From positions 186,001 to 250,000 of the forward strand of contig NZ_QOVG01000003.1 of the NCBI RefSeq assembly GCF_010119615.1: 64,000 nt of DNA, given 5' to 3'. Below are positions 43,267-52,780 of the stretch, piece after piece (position 1 is the stretch's first letter; each line of letters begins with the position of its first letter). Under the pieces are notes generated by a model. The model was not told the DNA's origin, did no database searches, and worked only from the letters and a program-made list of their open reading frames with translations. This stretch comes from Pseudoxanthomonas gei. GTDB lineage: Bacteria > Pseudomonadota > Gammaproteobacteria > Xanthomonadales > Xanthomonadaceae. The position numbers and the translations under genes are program-made.

Positions 43267-45966
43267 TCATTGCTTGCCTGTGCGCGCCTTCTTACGGGCG
43301 CCCAGCAGCTTGCCGACCTTGTCCAGGTCCTGCTGCACGTCCTCGATACCGACCCAGGGATGGGCCTTGAGCCGCTTCATGCGCTTGAGCGCCGTGTCGA
43401 TGTCGAAGGCAGCACCGCTCTTGACCTTGGCCAGCTCTTCCCAGCGCAGGGGCATGGCCACCGGCGCCCCTTCCCGTGCACGCAGCGAAAACGAGGCGAC
43501 GCTGGTCGCGCCCCGGCCATTGCGCAGGTAATCGACGAAGATCTTGCCGTCGCGGAATTTCTTGGTGGCCGTGGCCACGAACTTCAGTGGCTCCATTGCC
43601 GCCATGGTCTCGGCGAAGCCATGCGCAAACGGCTTCACCACGTCCCAGTCGCAGCCCGGGTTCAGGGGCATGACCACGTGCAGGCCCTTGCCTCCGGAAG
43701 TGCGCACATAAGAAACCAGCTCTAGGTCTTCCAGCAGTTTCCGGATCTGGCGTGCGGCCGCGACCACCTCGGCCCACGGCACGCCCGGGCCGGGATCCAG
43801 GTCGAAGACGATGCGATCGGCGCGATCAGGGTCCTCGGCATGCGAGCCCCAGGGATGGAACTCCAGCGCATTGAACTGGACCATTTCCATCACCGCACGG
43901 GCGTCGCGTGCGACCAGGTAATCGGCCTGGTTGCCGGCTTCCTCCTTGAGCTTGACGGCATCGACATGCTCCAGGCCGGCCGTGTGGTGCTTCTGGAAAA
44001 AGCACGGGCGATCGGCCCCCTGCGTGCAGCGGATGATCGACAAGGGCCGGTCGATGATCTCCGGCAACAGCCACGGCATGATCGCCTGGTAATAGTCCGC
44101 CACCTGCTGCTTGGTGGTGCCACGGTCGGGGAATACCACCCGGCCGGGGCTGGTCAGCTTGAACTGCGTTTCCTCCGTATCCACCACTGATGCCGGGCGC
44201 TGCCTGGCAGACCCGCTCGCGGCTTTCTTCGCGGCGGCTGGCCTGGCAGCCGCTTGGGTCGCGACGGCTATCTGCACGGCAGCTTTCGTTGCAGCGGTGC
44301 TTTTGGCGGCGACCTTCTTCGTTGCAGCTTTCTTTGTCGGCGCAGGTTTGGCTTGGGTCATGGGCGTGTCCCGGTCGGAGTCGGCAAGGTCGGCAGGGGA
44401 TTTGTCCGGGCGCAGACCTTTGAGGCTGGGCTGGCGCAGCAGGCCGTGCCCGCCTATGCCCCGATAGAACACTTCCACCACCGCCGCGGGCGCGAACCAT
44501 TTGGCGCTGCGCAAGTCGGTGTCGTGTGGCGGCACGTGAACGCTCGGTTTGGCCTGCGCGTCTGCAGGCAAGGCGGCGGTGACCTGTCGCAGCAGTTCGT
44601 CGGAAAAACCCGAGCCCACCCGGCCTGCATACGACCAGCCATGCACGGGGTCCGGACGCGCCAGCAGCAGTGATCCGAAACCGCTGCGGCTGCCCTTCGG
44701 CGCGGTATAGCCGACCACCGCGAACTCGTCGCTGGCCAGGCTCTTGGTCTTGCGCCAGTCGTCGCTGCGGCCCGGATGATAGGCGCGGTCGGCACGCTTG
44801 GAGATGATGCCTTCGAAGTGCCGTTCGGCCGCGAGACGGTAGGCATCATCACCGTTGCCCGGAATGTGGGAACTGAAGGAAAGGTGCGCCGGCGGCTTGG
44901 CCAGCACCTTGGCCAGCAGCGCCTTGCGCTCGGCCAGCGGCGCGGCGCGCAGGTCCCAGCCCTGCAGATACAACAGGTCGAACAGCACCAGGGTGAGCGA
45001 GCCCTGCTTCTCCCCCGACAGCGTGCCCTGCAACAGGTTGAAATCCTGCTTGGTGCCCTGCCCGGCAATCAGCTCGCCATCCAGCGCGGCCTGATCCAGC
45101 CCCAATGCTTCCAGGGCGGTGGTTATTTCCGGCACCTTGCCGGTCCATTCGATCGCGTTGCGTGAATACAGCCGGGCCTTTCCCTTCACCACTGTCGAAA
45201 CGATCCGGTAGCCGTCCCACTTGATCTCATGCAGCCACTGCTCGCCCTGTGGCGGAGCATCGCCAAGCCTGGCCAGCTGCGGCTCGAAGGCATCTGGAGA
45301 CAGCACCTTTTTCCTGGCACCACTGAGCTTGCCAGCCAAGGCCGCCCAGTCCTTCCTTGCACTGCTGCGAGATACGGCAACCTCGGCGAGTTTCTTCCGC
45401 GCAGTCTTGCCCGCACCTGCGCGCTTGAGGTCCTCGGCCGGTGCCGGCGCCACATCGGCCAGCAGGTCATCGGCTTCCAGGCTGCCCGCGTACTCGTCCT
45501 TGTCCTTGAACAGCAACCACTGCGGCTGGCGCGCCGGCTTGCCGGAACGCACCAGGTGCCAGCCGCCTTTCAGTTTCTTGCCGAACAGTTCGAAGCGCAG
45601 GTGCCCCTTGGCCAGGCCGGCTTCCGGGTCGCCGTCGCTGGCCCATACGCCGGTGTCGAAGGTCGCAACGTGGCCTCCGCCATATTGATCCTTGGGTATC
45701 TCACCCTGGAAGCTGGCGTAGTCGACCGGATGATCCTCGACTTCCACGGCCATGCGTTTGACCGCGGGGTCGTAACTCGGGCCCTTGGGCACCGCCCAGC
45801 TTTTCAGGGCATCGCCAATCTGCAGGCGGAAGTCGTAATGGCGCCGGCTGGCATGGTGCAGCTGCACGACGAAGATGGCGCGTTTGCCGCGCGGCAGGGC
45901 CTTGCCCGGCTCGGGCTCGCGTGTCTTGTCGAAGGCACGTTTGCGACGGTACTCGGTGAGGCTCAT
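43267..45966 (-). CDS. ligD: ATP-dependent DNA ligase LigD (phosphoesterase-ligase-polymerase)
   Basis: NHEJ end-processing enzyme of 899 residues in the order phosphoesterase (about 1-165; VQLHHASRRHYDFRL with His38, His43, Asp45; EGEIPKDQYGGG-like EIPKDQYGGGHVATFD), ligase (about 220-530; adenylated Lys249 in HEIKWDGYR) and primase-type polymerase (about 605-880; IVFDLDPGPGVPW, TSGGKGLHVVMP). This is the Pseudomonas-type order, not the mycobacterial one. A linker of about 60 residues rich in KKAATKKVAAK and alanine, histone-H1-like, joins ligase and polymerase. AGGAG seven bases before the ATG. Confidence 0.97.
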   Translation of the reverse strand: MSLTEYRRKRAFDKTREPEPGKALPRGKRAIFVVQLHHASRRHYDFRLQIGDALKSWAVPKGPSYDPAVKRMAVEVEDHPVDYASFQGEIPKDQYGGGHVATFDTGVWASDGDPEAGLAKGHLRFELFGKKLKGGWHLVRSGKPARQPQWLLFKDKDEYAGSLEADDLLADVAPAPAEDLKRAGAGKTARKKLAEVAVSRSSARKDWAALAGKLSGARKKVLSPDAFEPQLARLGDAPPQGEQWLHEIKWDGYRIVSTVVKGKARLYSRNAIEWTGKVPEITTALEALGLDQAALDGELIAGQGTKQDFNLLQGTLSGEKQGSLTLVLFDLLYLQGWDLRAAPLAERKALLAKVLAKPPAHLSFSSHIPGNGDDAYRLAAERHFEGIISKRADRAYHPGRSDDWRKTKSLASDEFAVVGYTAPKGSRSGFGSLLLARPDPVHGWSYAGRVGSGFSDELLRQVTAALPADAQAKPSVHVPPHDTDLRSAKWFAPAAVVEVFYRGIGGHGLLRQPSLKGLRPDKSPADLADSDRDTPMTQAKPAPTKKAATKKVAAKSTAATKAAVQIAVATQAAARPAAAKKAASGSARQRPASVVDTEETQFKLTSPGRVVFPDRGTTKQQVADYYQAIMPWLLPEIIDRPLSIIRCTQGADRPCFFQKHHTAGLEHVDAVKLKEEAGNQADYLVARDARAVMEMVQFNALEFHPWGSHAEDPDRADRIVFDLDPGPGVPWAEVVAAARQIRKLLEDLELVSYVRTSGGKGLHVVMPLNPGCDWDVVKPFAHGFAETMAAMEPLKFVATATKKFRDGKIFVDYLRNGRGATSVASFSLRAREGAPVAMPLRWEELAKVKSGAAFDIDTALKRMKRLKAHPWVGIEDVQQDLDKVGKLLGARKKARTGKQ

Positions 45967-46295
45967 GGCGGTACTCCTGGACGCTGCATAGTCATGCTGA
46001 CGTTGTGAAATCGGTGTTCAAGCCAATGTCCCCACTCGCGCGCAGCCGATCACATTGCAAATCCGTATTCCAGTGGTGCTGCACAACATCGTGAAACAGG
46101 AGTTTTCCACACACTCCGATCACTTTCGCTTTACGCCGCCCATGTCAAAAACGATGCAGGTTTTCTTGATCGGCTTGGACAAGTTGATACACGGCGTGGA
46201 AGGTTCCTGCTGCTGACCCAACAGGCAGCGCTCCAGCCTTGGCAAGACTCGCTCGACATTCCATCGCCCGCAAGTTCCCCATTCAAGGAGTTCCC
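45967..46295. other. Divergent intergenic region between ligD and the alcohol dehydrogenase gene
   Basis: 329 bp without a gene. It should hold both promoters, but I see no convincing -35/-10 pair and no repeat. AAGGAG at the right end is the ribosome-binding site of the dehydrogenase. The ACGGAC motif found near katE is not present. Confidence 0.5.
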
Positions 46296-47459
46296 ATGAA
46301 AGCCCTCACCTATCACGGTGCCAAGGACGTCCGCGTAGAGCAGGTACCGGACCCGGTCCTGGTCCAGGATGACGACATCATTATCCGGGTCACGGCCACG
46401 GCCATCTGCGGCTCGGACCTGCATCTGTATCGCGGCAAGATGCCGGCCCTCAAGCACGGCGACATCCTGGGACACGAGTTCATGGGCGTGGTCGAGGAGG
46501 CCGGTTCCGGTGTCAAGGCAGTGAAGAAAGGAGATCGCGTCGTGATCCCCTTCGTCATCGCCTGCGGCCAGTGCTTCCATTGCCTGCTCGACGAATATTC
46601 CGCATGCGAGACCACCAATACCGGCAAGGGCGCTGCGCTGAACCAGAAAGGCATCAAGCCGCCCGCCGCGTTGTTCGGCTACACCCACCTCTATGGCGGC
46701 GTGCCCGGCGGTCAGGCCGAATATGTACGCGTACCCAAGGCCAATGTTGGCCCGTTGAAGGTGCCCGACGCATTGAGCGACGAGCAGGTCCTGTTCCTTT
46801 CCGACATCCTGCCTACCGGCTACCAGGCGGTCATCAACGCCGGCATCAGCAAGGGATCATCGGTAGCGATCTTCGGTGCCGGCCCGGTCGGGCTGATGTC
46901 CGCGGCATGCGCGCGCATGCTGGGTGCCGAGCAGATCTACATGATCGATGAGCTGCAGTACCGCCTGGACTTCGCCAGGGGCGCCTACGGAATCATCCCC
47001 ATCAACATGAAGGAAGTGGACGACCCGGCGGAGCTGATCATGACCCAGACCAACGGGCGTGGCGTGGACGCCAGCATTGACGCAGTGGGCTTCGAAGCCA
47101 AGGGCAGCACCACCGAAACAGTGCTCACCAATCTGAAACTGGAAGGCAGCAGCGGCGCGGCATTGCGGCAATGCATCGCAGCAACCCGCAGATGTGGCAC
47201 GGTCAGCGTGCCCGGCGTGTATGCCGGCTTCATCCACGGTTTCCTGTTTGGCGATGCCTTCGACAAGGGTCTGACCTTCAAGATGGGACAGACCCATGCC
47301 CAGGCGCTGATGCCTGAATTGCTCGAGCATGTCGGCAACGGCCTCATCCAGCCGGAAATCATCATTTCCCATCGCATGAGCCTGGCTGATGCAGCCGAAG
47401 GGTATGCCACCTTCGACAAGGCCGAGGACGATTGCCGCAAGGTGGTGCTGACACCGTAG
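46296..47459 (+). CDS. Zinc-dependent alcohol dehydrogenase (formaldehyde-dehydrogenase-like)
   Basis: A 387-residue medium-chain dehydrogenase. Catalytic zinc ligands: Cys in [13 protein letters not shown], His-Glu in [11 protein letters not shown]; structural zinc cysteines in [15 protein letters not shown]; Rossmann motif [15 protein letters not shown]. The 40-residue insertion after the structural zinc ([20 protein letters not shown]) is typical of the glutathione-independent formaldehyde dehydrogenase-like group, which often sits in stress or NHEJ neighbourhoods. The substrate is uncertain. AAGGAG precedes ATG 46296. Confidence 0.9.
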   Translation: MKALTYHGAKDVRVEQVPDPVLVQDDDIIIRVTATAICGSDLHLYRGKMPALKHGDILGHEFMGVVEEAGSGVKAVKKGDRVVIPFVIACGQCFHCLLDEYSACETTNTGKGAALNQKGIKPPAALFGYTHLYGGVPGGQAEYVRVPKANVGPLKVPDALSDEQVLFLSDILPTGYQAVINAGISKGSSVAIFGAGPVGLMSAACARMLGAEQIYMIDELQYRLDFARGAYGIIPINMKEVDDPAELIMTQTNGRGVDASIDAVGFEAKGSTTETVLTNLKLEGSSGAALRQCIAATRRCGTVSVPGVYAGFIHGFLFGDAFDKGLTFKMGQTHAQALMPELLEHVGNGLIQPEIIISHRMSLADAAEGYATFDKAEDDCRKVVLTP

Positions 47460-47490
47460 GGGCCTGGCAGGCGGTGGCGTAAAAGATCTT

Positions 47491-47583
47491 GTGGGAGGGG
47501 CTTCAGCCCCGACGCTCTTCGACTGTCCGGGGGAAGCAAGAGCTTCGCGGGTGTTAAAGCGTCGGGGCTGAAGGCCCTCCCAC
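47491..47583. repeat. Intact REP pair GTGGGAGGGGCTTCAGCCCCGACGCT
   Basis: Two 26-bp inverted arms (47491-47516 and 47558-47583) separated by 41 bp, between the convergent alcohol dehydrogenase and catalase genes. This is the reference copy of the family that also occurs inside E1beta and E2. Confidence 0.9.
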
Positions 47584-47602
47584 ATGGCATCAGGGTCCGC
47601 TT

Positions 47603-47637
47603 CAAAAAAAGGCGACCGGGTGTTCAGGCCGGTCGCC
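47603..47637 (-). terminator. Rho-independent terminator of the catalase gene
   Basis: Read leftward: GGCGACCGG - loop CCTGAACAC - CCGGTCGCC followed by seven T, beginning 29 bp after the katE stop. Confidence 0.92.
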
Positions 47638-47665
47638 AGTTCACGTTCTTGCTTCGACGTACGAT

Positions 47666-50059
47666 TTACAGCAGCGGCGGGTCGCTTTCGCGGACGAAAT
47701 GCTTGTGCATCGCCAGGGCCGCGGTGAAATCGGCGACGAAAGACTTCTTCGGCTCGCTCTGCAGCAGCAGTCCGGGATCCTTGTCATCGTGCAGCACCCC
47801 GGCGCCTTCCACGAAGGCCACCGCCTCGCCCAGTGCCAGGATCGTCTTGCAATGACGGAACTGGTCCTTGACGAATTCACCCGCGCGCCCGTCGCGCGCC
47901 CACAGTTTCGCGGTGCCCTCGCCATCGGGAATGGCCACGGCATCGAACAGCACCGAGGGCTCGTTCTCGAATGACGCATCGGCATCCACCGTGCTGCCAT
48001 CGGACGCGGTGAACGGGCCGACCCGCGGGCCGACCAGCCTGCCCACTGCGCCGCCGTCGAACAGGGCTTTCTGCAGGGCGGCCACCTGGTCGCCGTCGAC
48101 GCCATCGCCAACGAAAATCGCGACCTTGCGGGTGGCGATACCGCCCGCGCCGGGACGCGCGGTCATCGACAGGGTCGGAGACTTGTCCACTTCGGCCTTG
48201 GGCGGCTTGGCCAGCACGCGCGGCATGGCCTCGGGCAACGCCATGCCCAGGCCCTCGGCCACCTGCGCGGCCAGATCCTCCGATGCATTGCGCAGCATCG
48301 ACACCACGCGCTCGCGGATCGCCGGCACCGTCAGTTTCGAAAGTTCGAAACGGAAAGCGGCGGCGATATGCGCCTGTTCCACCGGCGTCTGGCTGTTGAA
48401 GAACAGGGCCGCCTGGTTGAAATGCTCGGCGAACTTCTCCGGCTTGCCGCGCACCTCGTCCTGCTCGACCGGCTCGGGGAACGAAACGAACCCGGCACCG
48501 CCGGCCTGGAACGGGCAGCCGCCGCCCAGTGAGTTGGGTTCATAGGACACGCGGCCGCGGTGGATGGCCTGGCGATGCATGCCATCGCGCTGGTTGTTGT
48601 GCACCTGCGCCACGGGCGCATTGATCGGGAGCTCGTGGAAATTGGGCCCGCCCAGTCGCGAGATCTGGGTGTCGACGTAGGAGTGGATGCGCCCAGCCAG
48701 CAGCGGATCATTGGTGAAATCGATGCCGGGAATGACATGTGCGGTGCAGAAGGCCACCTGCTCGGTCTCGGCGAAGAAGTTGTCCGGATTGCGGTTCAAC
48801 ACCATGCGGCCCAGCGGCTGCACCGGCACCAGTTCCTCAGGGATCAGCTTGGTCGCGTCCAGCACATCGAACGAGAAGCGCTCGGCATCTTCTTCCGAGA
48901 ACACCTGCACGCCCAGCTCCCACTCGGGATAGGCGCCGGCTTCGATCGCTTCCCACAGGTCGCGACGGTGGTAATCGGGATCGCAGCCGGAGATCTTGAC
49001 CGCCTCGTCCCATAGCAGGGCATGGGTGCCCAGCAGCGGCGTCCAGTGGAATTTCACGAAAGACGATTGCCCGGCCTCGTTGACGAAGCGGAAGGTGTGC
49101 ACGCCGAAGCCCTGCATCATCCGGTAGCTGCGGGGGATGGCGCGGTCGGACATCTGCCACATCAGCATGTGGGTGGATTCGGGCATCAACGACACGAAGT
49201 CCCAGAAGGTGTCGTGCGCCGAAGCAGCCTGCGGCATGGCATGGTGCGGCTCGGGCTTGACCGCATGCACCAGGTCGGGGAATTTCATCGCGTCCTGGAT
49301 GAAGAACACCGGCATGTTGTTGCCGACCAGGTCCCAGTTGCCTTCATCGGTGTAGAACTTCACCGCGAAGCCGCGCACGTCACGTGCGGTGTCCTTGCTG
49401 CCACGCTCGCCGGCCACCGTGGAGAAGCGCACGAACACGGGCGTGATCTTGCCTGCCTCCTGGAACGGCGCCGCGCGGGTCAGCTTGCTCTGTGGCTTGT
49501 AGGACTCGAAGAACCCGTGCGCACCCGAACCGCGCGCATGCACGATGCGCTCGGGAATGCGCTCATGGTCGAAGTGGGTGATCTTTTCGCGAAGGATGAA
49601 GTCCTTCAGCAGCGCCGGTCCGCGCAAGCCGGCCTTCAGCGAGTTCTGGTTGTCGGCAACCGGCACGCCCTGGTTGGTGGTCAGGCGCTGGCCGCTGCTG
49701 TCCACGCGCACGCGATCCAGCGAGCCCACGGTGGTGTTGGTGCCCTCGGGTGCCTGGGTACCGGTTTTCTCAGAGGTATTCGTTTCGGCCAGCGTGCTGC
49801 CAGTGACCAGCGCAGACGGCGGAATGACCTGCGCGCCTTCCGGCGGCTGGGTGGCGTTGGCGCGGCCGTACTCGGCAGCCTTGTTCTCGTTGAATGGCAT
49901 TGCCGCGGCAGTGGCGTCCACGTCAGCCGAACGCTCCGCTGGCAGGTCACCGCTGCCGGCCGGAGGTGCTTTGGATGAGGCGCTGTCGCTGTTGCGGGCA
50001 GCAGAGGCGCCCGCGACTTTCTTCTTTGCCGGTGCGCCGGTCTTGCGGGAGCTGGCCAT
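47666..50059 (-). CDS. katE: Large-subunit (clade II) catalase, HPII type
   Basis: Destroys hydrogen peroxide; 797 residues. The first 130 are a disordered Ala/Ser/Thr-rich extension. The catalase core (about 135-620) contains [20 protein letters not shown] with distal His174, the Asn region [18 protein letters not shown] and the proximal-tyrosine segment [18 protein letters not shown]. The C-terminal domain (about 645-797; [27 protein letters not shown]) is the flavodoxin/DJ-1-like domain found only in large catalases. Similar to RpoS-controlled KatE of E. coli, which fits its stress-gene neighbours. Terminator downstream; divergent from the DUF72 gene. Confidence 0.97.
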   Translation of the reverse strand: MASSRKTGAPAKKKVAGASAARNSDSASSKAPPAGSGDLPAERSADVDATAAAMPFNENKAAEYGRANATQPPEGAQVIPPSALVTGSTLAETNTSEKTGTQAPEGTNTTVGSLDRVRVDSSGQRLTTNQGVPVADNQNSLKAGLRGPALLKDFILREKITHFDHERIPERIVHARGSGAHGFFESYKPQSKLTRAAPFQEAGKITPVFVRFSTVAGERGSKDTARDVRGFAVKFYTDEGNWDLVGNNMPVFFIQDAMKFPDLVHAVKPEPHHAMPQAASAHDTFWDFVSLMPESTHMLMWQMSDRAIPRSYRMMQGFGVHTFRFVNEAGQSSFVKFHWTPLLGTHALLWDEAVKISGCDPDYHRRDLWEAIEAGAYPEWELGVQVFSEEDAERFSFDVLDATKLIPEELVPVQPLGRMVLNRNPDNFFAETEQVAFCTAHVIPGIDFTNDPLLAGRIHSYVDTQISRLGGPNFHELPINAPVAQVHNNQRDGMHRQAIHRGRVSYEPNSLGGGCPFQAGGAGFVSFPEPVEQDEVRGKPEKFAEHFNQAALFFNSQTPVEQAHIAAAFRFELSKLTVPAIRERVVSMLRNASEDLAAQVAEGLGMALPEAMPRVLAKPPKAEVDKSPTLSMTARPGAGGIATRKVAIFVGDGVDGDQVAALQKALFDGGAVGRLVGPRVGPFTASDGSTVDADASFENEPSVLFDAVAIPDGEGTAKLWARDGRAGEFVKDQFRHCKTILALGEAVAFVEGAGVLHDDKDPGLLLQSEPKKSFVADFTAALAMHKHFVRESDPPLL

Positions 50060-50146
50060 GGTCGGATCCTGAGGGAAGGTGGGAGTTGCACACCCTAACC
50101 ATTGGTCGTTAGGTTCATGTGGAGCCAGCTAGTGCGATGGCGAGGC

Positions 50147-50161
50147 TTTTTTTACGGACGC
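50147..50161. promoter_or_regulatory. Shared motif TTTTTT(T/C)ACGGAC(G/A)C, copy 1
   Basis: TTTTTTTACGGACGC in the divergent katE/DUF72 gap. An almost identical 15-mer lies in the divergent ferritin-like/DUF6766 gap at 52721. The rest of the two gaps is unrelated, so it looks like a common regulatory site for stress genes. Confidence 0.45.
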
Positions 50162-50222
50162 CTCTTCGCCGCAAGGTAACGATTGGCTGGCAATACTCCA
50201 TGCCTCTGAACAGGGTTCTGCA

Positions 50223-50996
50223 ATGCAGAAGCGCCAAGTGAAAGTGGGATGCGCCGGCTGGTCGATACCGGCCGCGCATGCGCACCTGTTCGGTCCGGGC
50301 GACAGCATGCTGGCGCGCTATGCCACCCGGTTTTCCATAGTTGAAATCAATTCCTCGTTCTACCGGCCGCACCAGACCAAGACCTACGAGCGCTGGGCCG
50401 CAGCCGTGTCACGCGGCTTCCGCTTTTCCGTCAAGGTGCCGCAAACGATTTCCCACGAGCTGGCATTGCGTGGTGCCGGACCGGTCCTGGATCGCTTCCT
50501 GCCCCAGGCCGAAGGGCTGGGCCAGAAACTTGGCGGCTTCCTGCTGCAACTTCCGCCCAGCCTGACCCTGGATGCACGCGTGGCCTCCACTTTCTTCAGG
50601 AGTTTCCGCAGCCGCAGCGAGGCCGGACTGGTCTGCGAGCCGCGCCACGCAAGCTGGTTCACGGCCAGGGCGGATGAGCTGTTCAAGCGCTTCGGTGTCA
50701 GCCGGATAGCGGCCGACCCGGCACGCGTGCCGGAAGCCGCGCTTCCAGGCGCGGAGCCGGGCTGGCCGTACTGGCGCTGGCATGGCTCCCCGCGCATGTA
50801 CTACAGCGACTATACGCAGCCGGCACTGGCCGAGCTGGCATCACAGGTCGATCTCTACCGGAAGCGCCCTACTTCGCCCTGGGTAATCTTCGACAACACC
50901 ACCCATGGCTTCGCCGCGGCCAACGCGGCCGCATTGCAGGACCTTTTCAGACCAGGTGCCGCCAAGCCCGCTGCGAAGAAGCGTACGCATGCCTGA
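50223..50996 (+). CDS. DUF72 (YecE-like) family protein
   Basis: A 257-residue TIM-barrel protein of the DUF72 family: VKVGCAGWSIP at the start, IVEINSSFYRPHQTKTYERW, FRFSVKVPQTISHE, EPRHASWF and the late VIFDNTTHGFAAANA, where the family usually has FNNT. No activity is established; nuclease or repair roles have been suggested for the fold. Its last 8 bp overlap the start of the Nei-like glycosylase gene, a strong hint that the two act together. Confidence 0.9.
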   Translation: MQKRQVKVGCAGWSIPAAHAHLFGPGDSMLARYATRFSIVEINSSFYRPHQTKTYERWAAAVSRGFRFSVKVPQTISHELALRGAGPVLDRFLPQAEGLGQKLGGFLLQLPPSLTLDARVASTFFRSFRSRSEAGLVCEPRHASWFTARADELFKRFGVSRIAADPARVPEAALPGAEPGWPYWRWHGSPRMYYSDYTQPALAELASQVDLYRKRPTSPWVIFDNTTHGFAAANAAALQDLFRPGAAKPAAKKRTHA

Positions 50997-51717
50997 GGGT
51001 CCATCGATCGTCATCCTGCGCGAGGCCACGACGAAGTTCCGTGGCCGGACCGTGCGCGAAGTGATCGGCAACAGCAGCCTGGACCTGGGACGTATGAAAG
51101 GCAGGCGGGTGGTGGCCCTGCGCAGCTGGGGCAAGCATTTCCTGATCGAGTTCCGCGGCTTCAGCCTTCGCGTGCACATGCTGATGTTCGGAACCTACCG
51201 TATCGACGAGCGCAAGCCGGTGCCGCCGCGCATGTCGCTCAAGTTCGACAATGGCGAGCTCAATTTCTATTCGTCCTCCTTGAAATACATCGAAGGAGCG
51301 CTGGACGACACCTATGACTGGCGCGGGGACGTGCTGGATCCAGGCTGGGACCCGAAGCTTGCCCGCAGGAAGCTCAAGCTGCGACCGTCGCTGCTGGTCT
51401 GCGATGCGCTGCTGGACCAGGATGTGTTTGCCGGGGTGGGCAACATCATCAAGAACGAGGTGCTGTTCCGCATCCGTCTCCATCCCGAATCGAAGATCGG
51501 CGACCTGCCGCCGCGCAAACTCGGTGAGCTGATAGCCCAGGCCCGGCAATACAGCTTTGATTTCCTGGAATGGAAGAAGCAGTTCGTGCTCAAGAAGCAT
51601 TGGCTGGTGCACACCAAGCGCACCTGCCCGGAGTGTGGCGGGGCGATCACCAAACAATACCTGGGGACTACGAACCGCCGCACCTTCTTCTGCGGGCATT
51701 GCCAGCTGCGCTATTAG
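50989..51717 (+). CDS. Fpg/Nei-family DNA glycosylase (endonuclease VIII-like)
   Basis: Removes oxidised bases and cuts the strand by beta/delta elimination. The 242-residue protein begins MPEGPSI (catalytic Pro2 and Glu3), has the helix-two-turn-helix region DQDVFAGVGNIIKNEVLFR and a C-terminal zinc finger CPECGG ... FFCGHCQ (four cysteines). It is shorter than E. coli Nei (263) and Fpg (269). Start fixed by the invariant Met-Pro-Glu. Overlaps the DUF72 gene by 8 bp. Confidence 0.93.
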   Translation: MPEGPSIVILREATTKFRGRTVREVIGNSSLDLGRMKGRRVVALRSWGKHFLIEFRGFSLRVHMLMFGTYRIDERKPVPPRMSLKFDNGELNFYSSSLKYIEGALDDTYDWRGDVLDPGWDPKLARRKLKLRPSLLVCDALLDQDVFAGVGNIIKNEVLFRIRLHPESKIGDLPPRKLGELIAQARQYSFDFLEWKKQFVLKKHWLVHTKRTCPECGGAITKQYLGTTNRRTFFCGHCQLRY

Positions 51718-51743
51718 CGCAGCTGGCTGCCGACCGGGTCGAA

Positions 51744-51992
51744 TCAGCCGGCCTTGCGCTTCTGATAGCCGCGCGTCTGGTCACCCTTGTCGCCCTGCCC
51801 CGCCTTGACGGTTGTCTTGGCCGCCTTGCGCACATCCTGGGACAGCGATCGACCGAGGTCATCGCTCTCGGCAATACGCCCTTTCTCGTCGCGCCGGATC
51901 AGGCGCTTGTCGCCATTGGGCGCAATCAGTTCGCGCTTGGCGACAGTGGACTTTCCGGCGGTTGCGGCTTTGCTGGTCTTGCTGGTTGCCAT
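51744..51992 (-). CDS. Small basic hypothetical protein
   Basis: An 82-residue, lysine-rich, hydrophilic protein (KAATAGKSTVAKRELIAPNGDKR, then LSQDVRKAAKTTVKAGQGD) without hydrophobic segments. It has a good ribosome-binding site (GAGGAG) before ATG 51992. Its look is that of a small stress-type or DNA-associated protein, but I recognise no family. Same direction as the ferritin-like gene, 51 bp after it, so probably one transcript. Confidence 0.7.
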   Translation of the reverse strand: MATSKTSKAATAGKSTVAKRELIAPNGDKRLIRRDEKGRIAESDDLGRSLSQDVRKAAKTTVKAGQGDKGDQTRGYQKRKAG

Positions 51993-52043
51993 GGAATATC
52001 TCCTCATCGGGACGGCGGAGGTTTTCCTCCGCTGGGAATGGAG

Positions 52044-52652
52044 TTACAGCATGTCCTCTCGCGTCTGCTCGGCACGCGCGGCGCCGATGGCGGTTTCAAC
52101 CTGCTTGACTTCCTCCGGCGGCGGCAGCACGGCCGGCAGGCCCAGGCTCTGGATCCAGAGTTCCCGGCACCAGCCCCTGGTGTGATAGAGGTGGTGGTCT
52201 TCGTCGTCTTCCACTTCGTCGTAAGCCGCCTTCAGCACCGTGGCCAGCTTGTCATCCGCCGCTTCGGCCACCTTGCCGATCAGCTCCCAGTTGCTGTGAT
52301 CCTTGGTTTCGGCCAGCACCACGCACTCGCATGCCACCAGTTCGGCGGCGGCCGGTTTTGCGTTGGCGATCGCCATCTCGATGGCCTCGACCAGGGCCGC
52401 GCCGTTGTGCGCGCACACTTGCCTGCCGGGACTGGTTTCCTCGGTGTCCATTCCCAGTTCGGCAAAGACCTGGGTCAGCACTTCCTCATGGTGCACCGTC
52501 TCCCGCAGGTACCCTTCGAACTCCTTGCGCAGGTCCGGGTTGACAGCAGCCTTGATGGCCGCGGTATAGATCTTGATGCCGCCGCGCTCGGTCTCCAAGG
52601 CCTGCAACAGCAGTTCCTTTACACCGGCACTGTCGTAATTCTTGCTTGCCAT
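52044..52652 (-). CDS. Ferritin-like-fold protein
   Basis: A 202-residue, mostly helical protein. Two helices with ETERGGIKIYTAAIKAA and EFEGYLRETVHHEEVLTQVF carry the Glu ... ExxH-like spacing of ferritin-like di-iron domains, with a second pair possible in AAAELVACECVVLAETKDH. Similar proteins are found near catalases in other proteobacteria. No enzymatic role can be assigned. AGAGGA precedes ATG 52652. The divergent gap shares a 15-bp motif with the katE gap. Confidence 0.75.
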   Translation of the reverse strand: MASKNYDSAGVKELLLQALETERGGIKIYTAAIKAAVNPDLRKEFEGYLRETVHHEEVLTQVFAELGMDTEETSPGRQVCAHNGAALVEAIEMAIANAKPAAAELVACECVVLAETKDHSNWELIGKVAEAADDKLATVLKAAYDEVEDDEDHHLYHTRGWCRELWIQSLGLPAVLPPPEEVKQVETAIGAARAEQTREDML

Positions 52653-52720
52653 GCGTGGATCCTCTTCAGGGGTGGGGCGCATAGTTATCGACCTTTGCTG
52701 CTAAAGCAGCGTGAAGCGGA

Positions 52721-52735
52721 TTTTTTCACGGACAC
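52721..52735. promoter_or_regulatory. Shared motif TTTTTT(T/C)ACGGAC(G/A)C, copy 2
   Basis: TTTTTTCACGGACAC in the divergent ferritin-like/DUF6766 gap, matching copy 1 at 50147 in 13 of 15 positions and in the same orientation. Possible binding site or promoter part for coordinated stress expression. Confidence 0.45.
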
Positions 52736-52780
52736 TTACTTTCAGGCTTCCAAGCTCTGCGCCCCCACGGAGCGCAGAAC

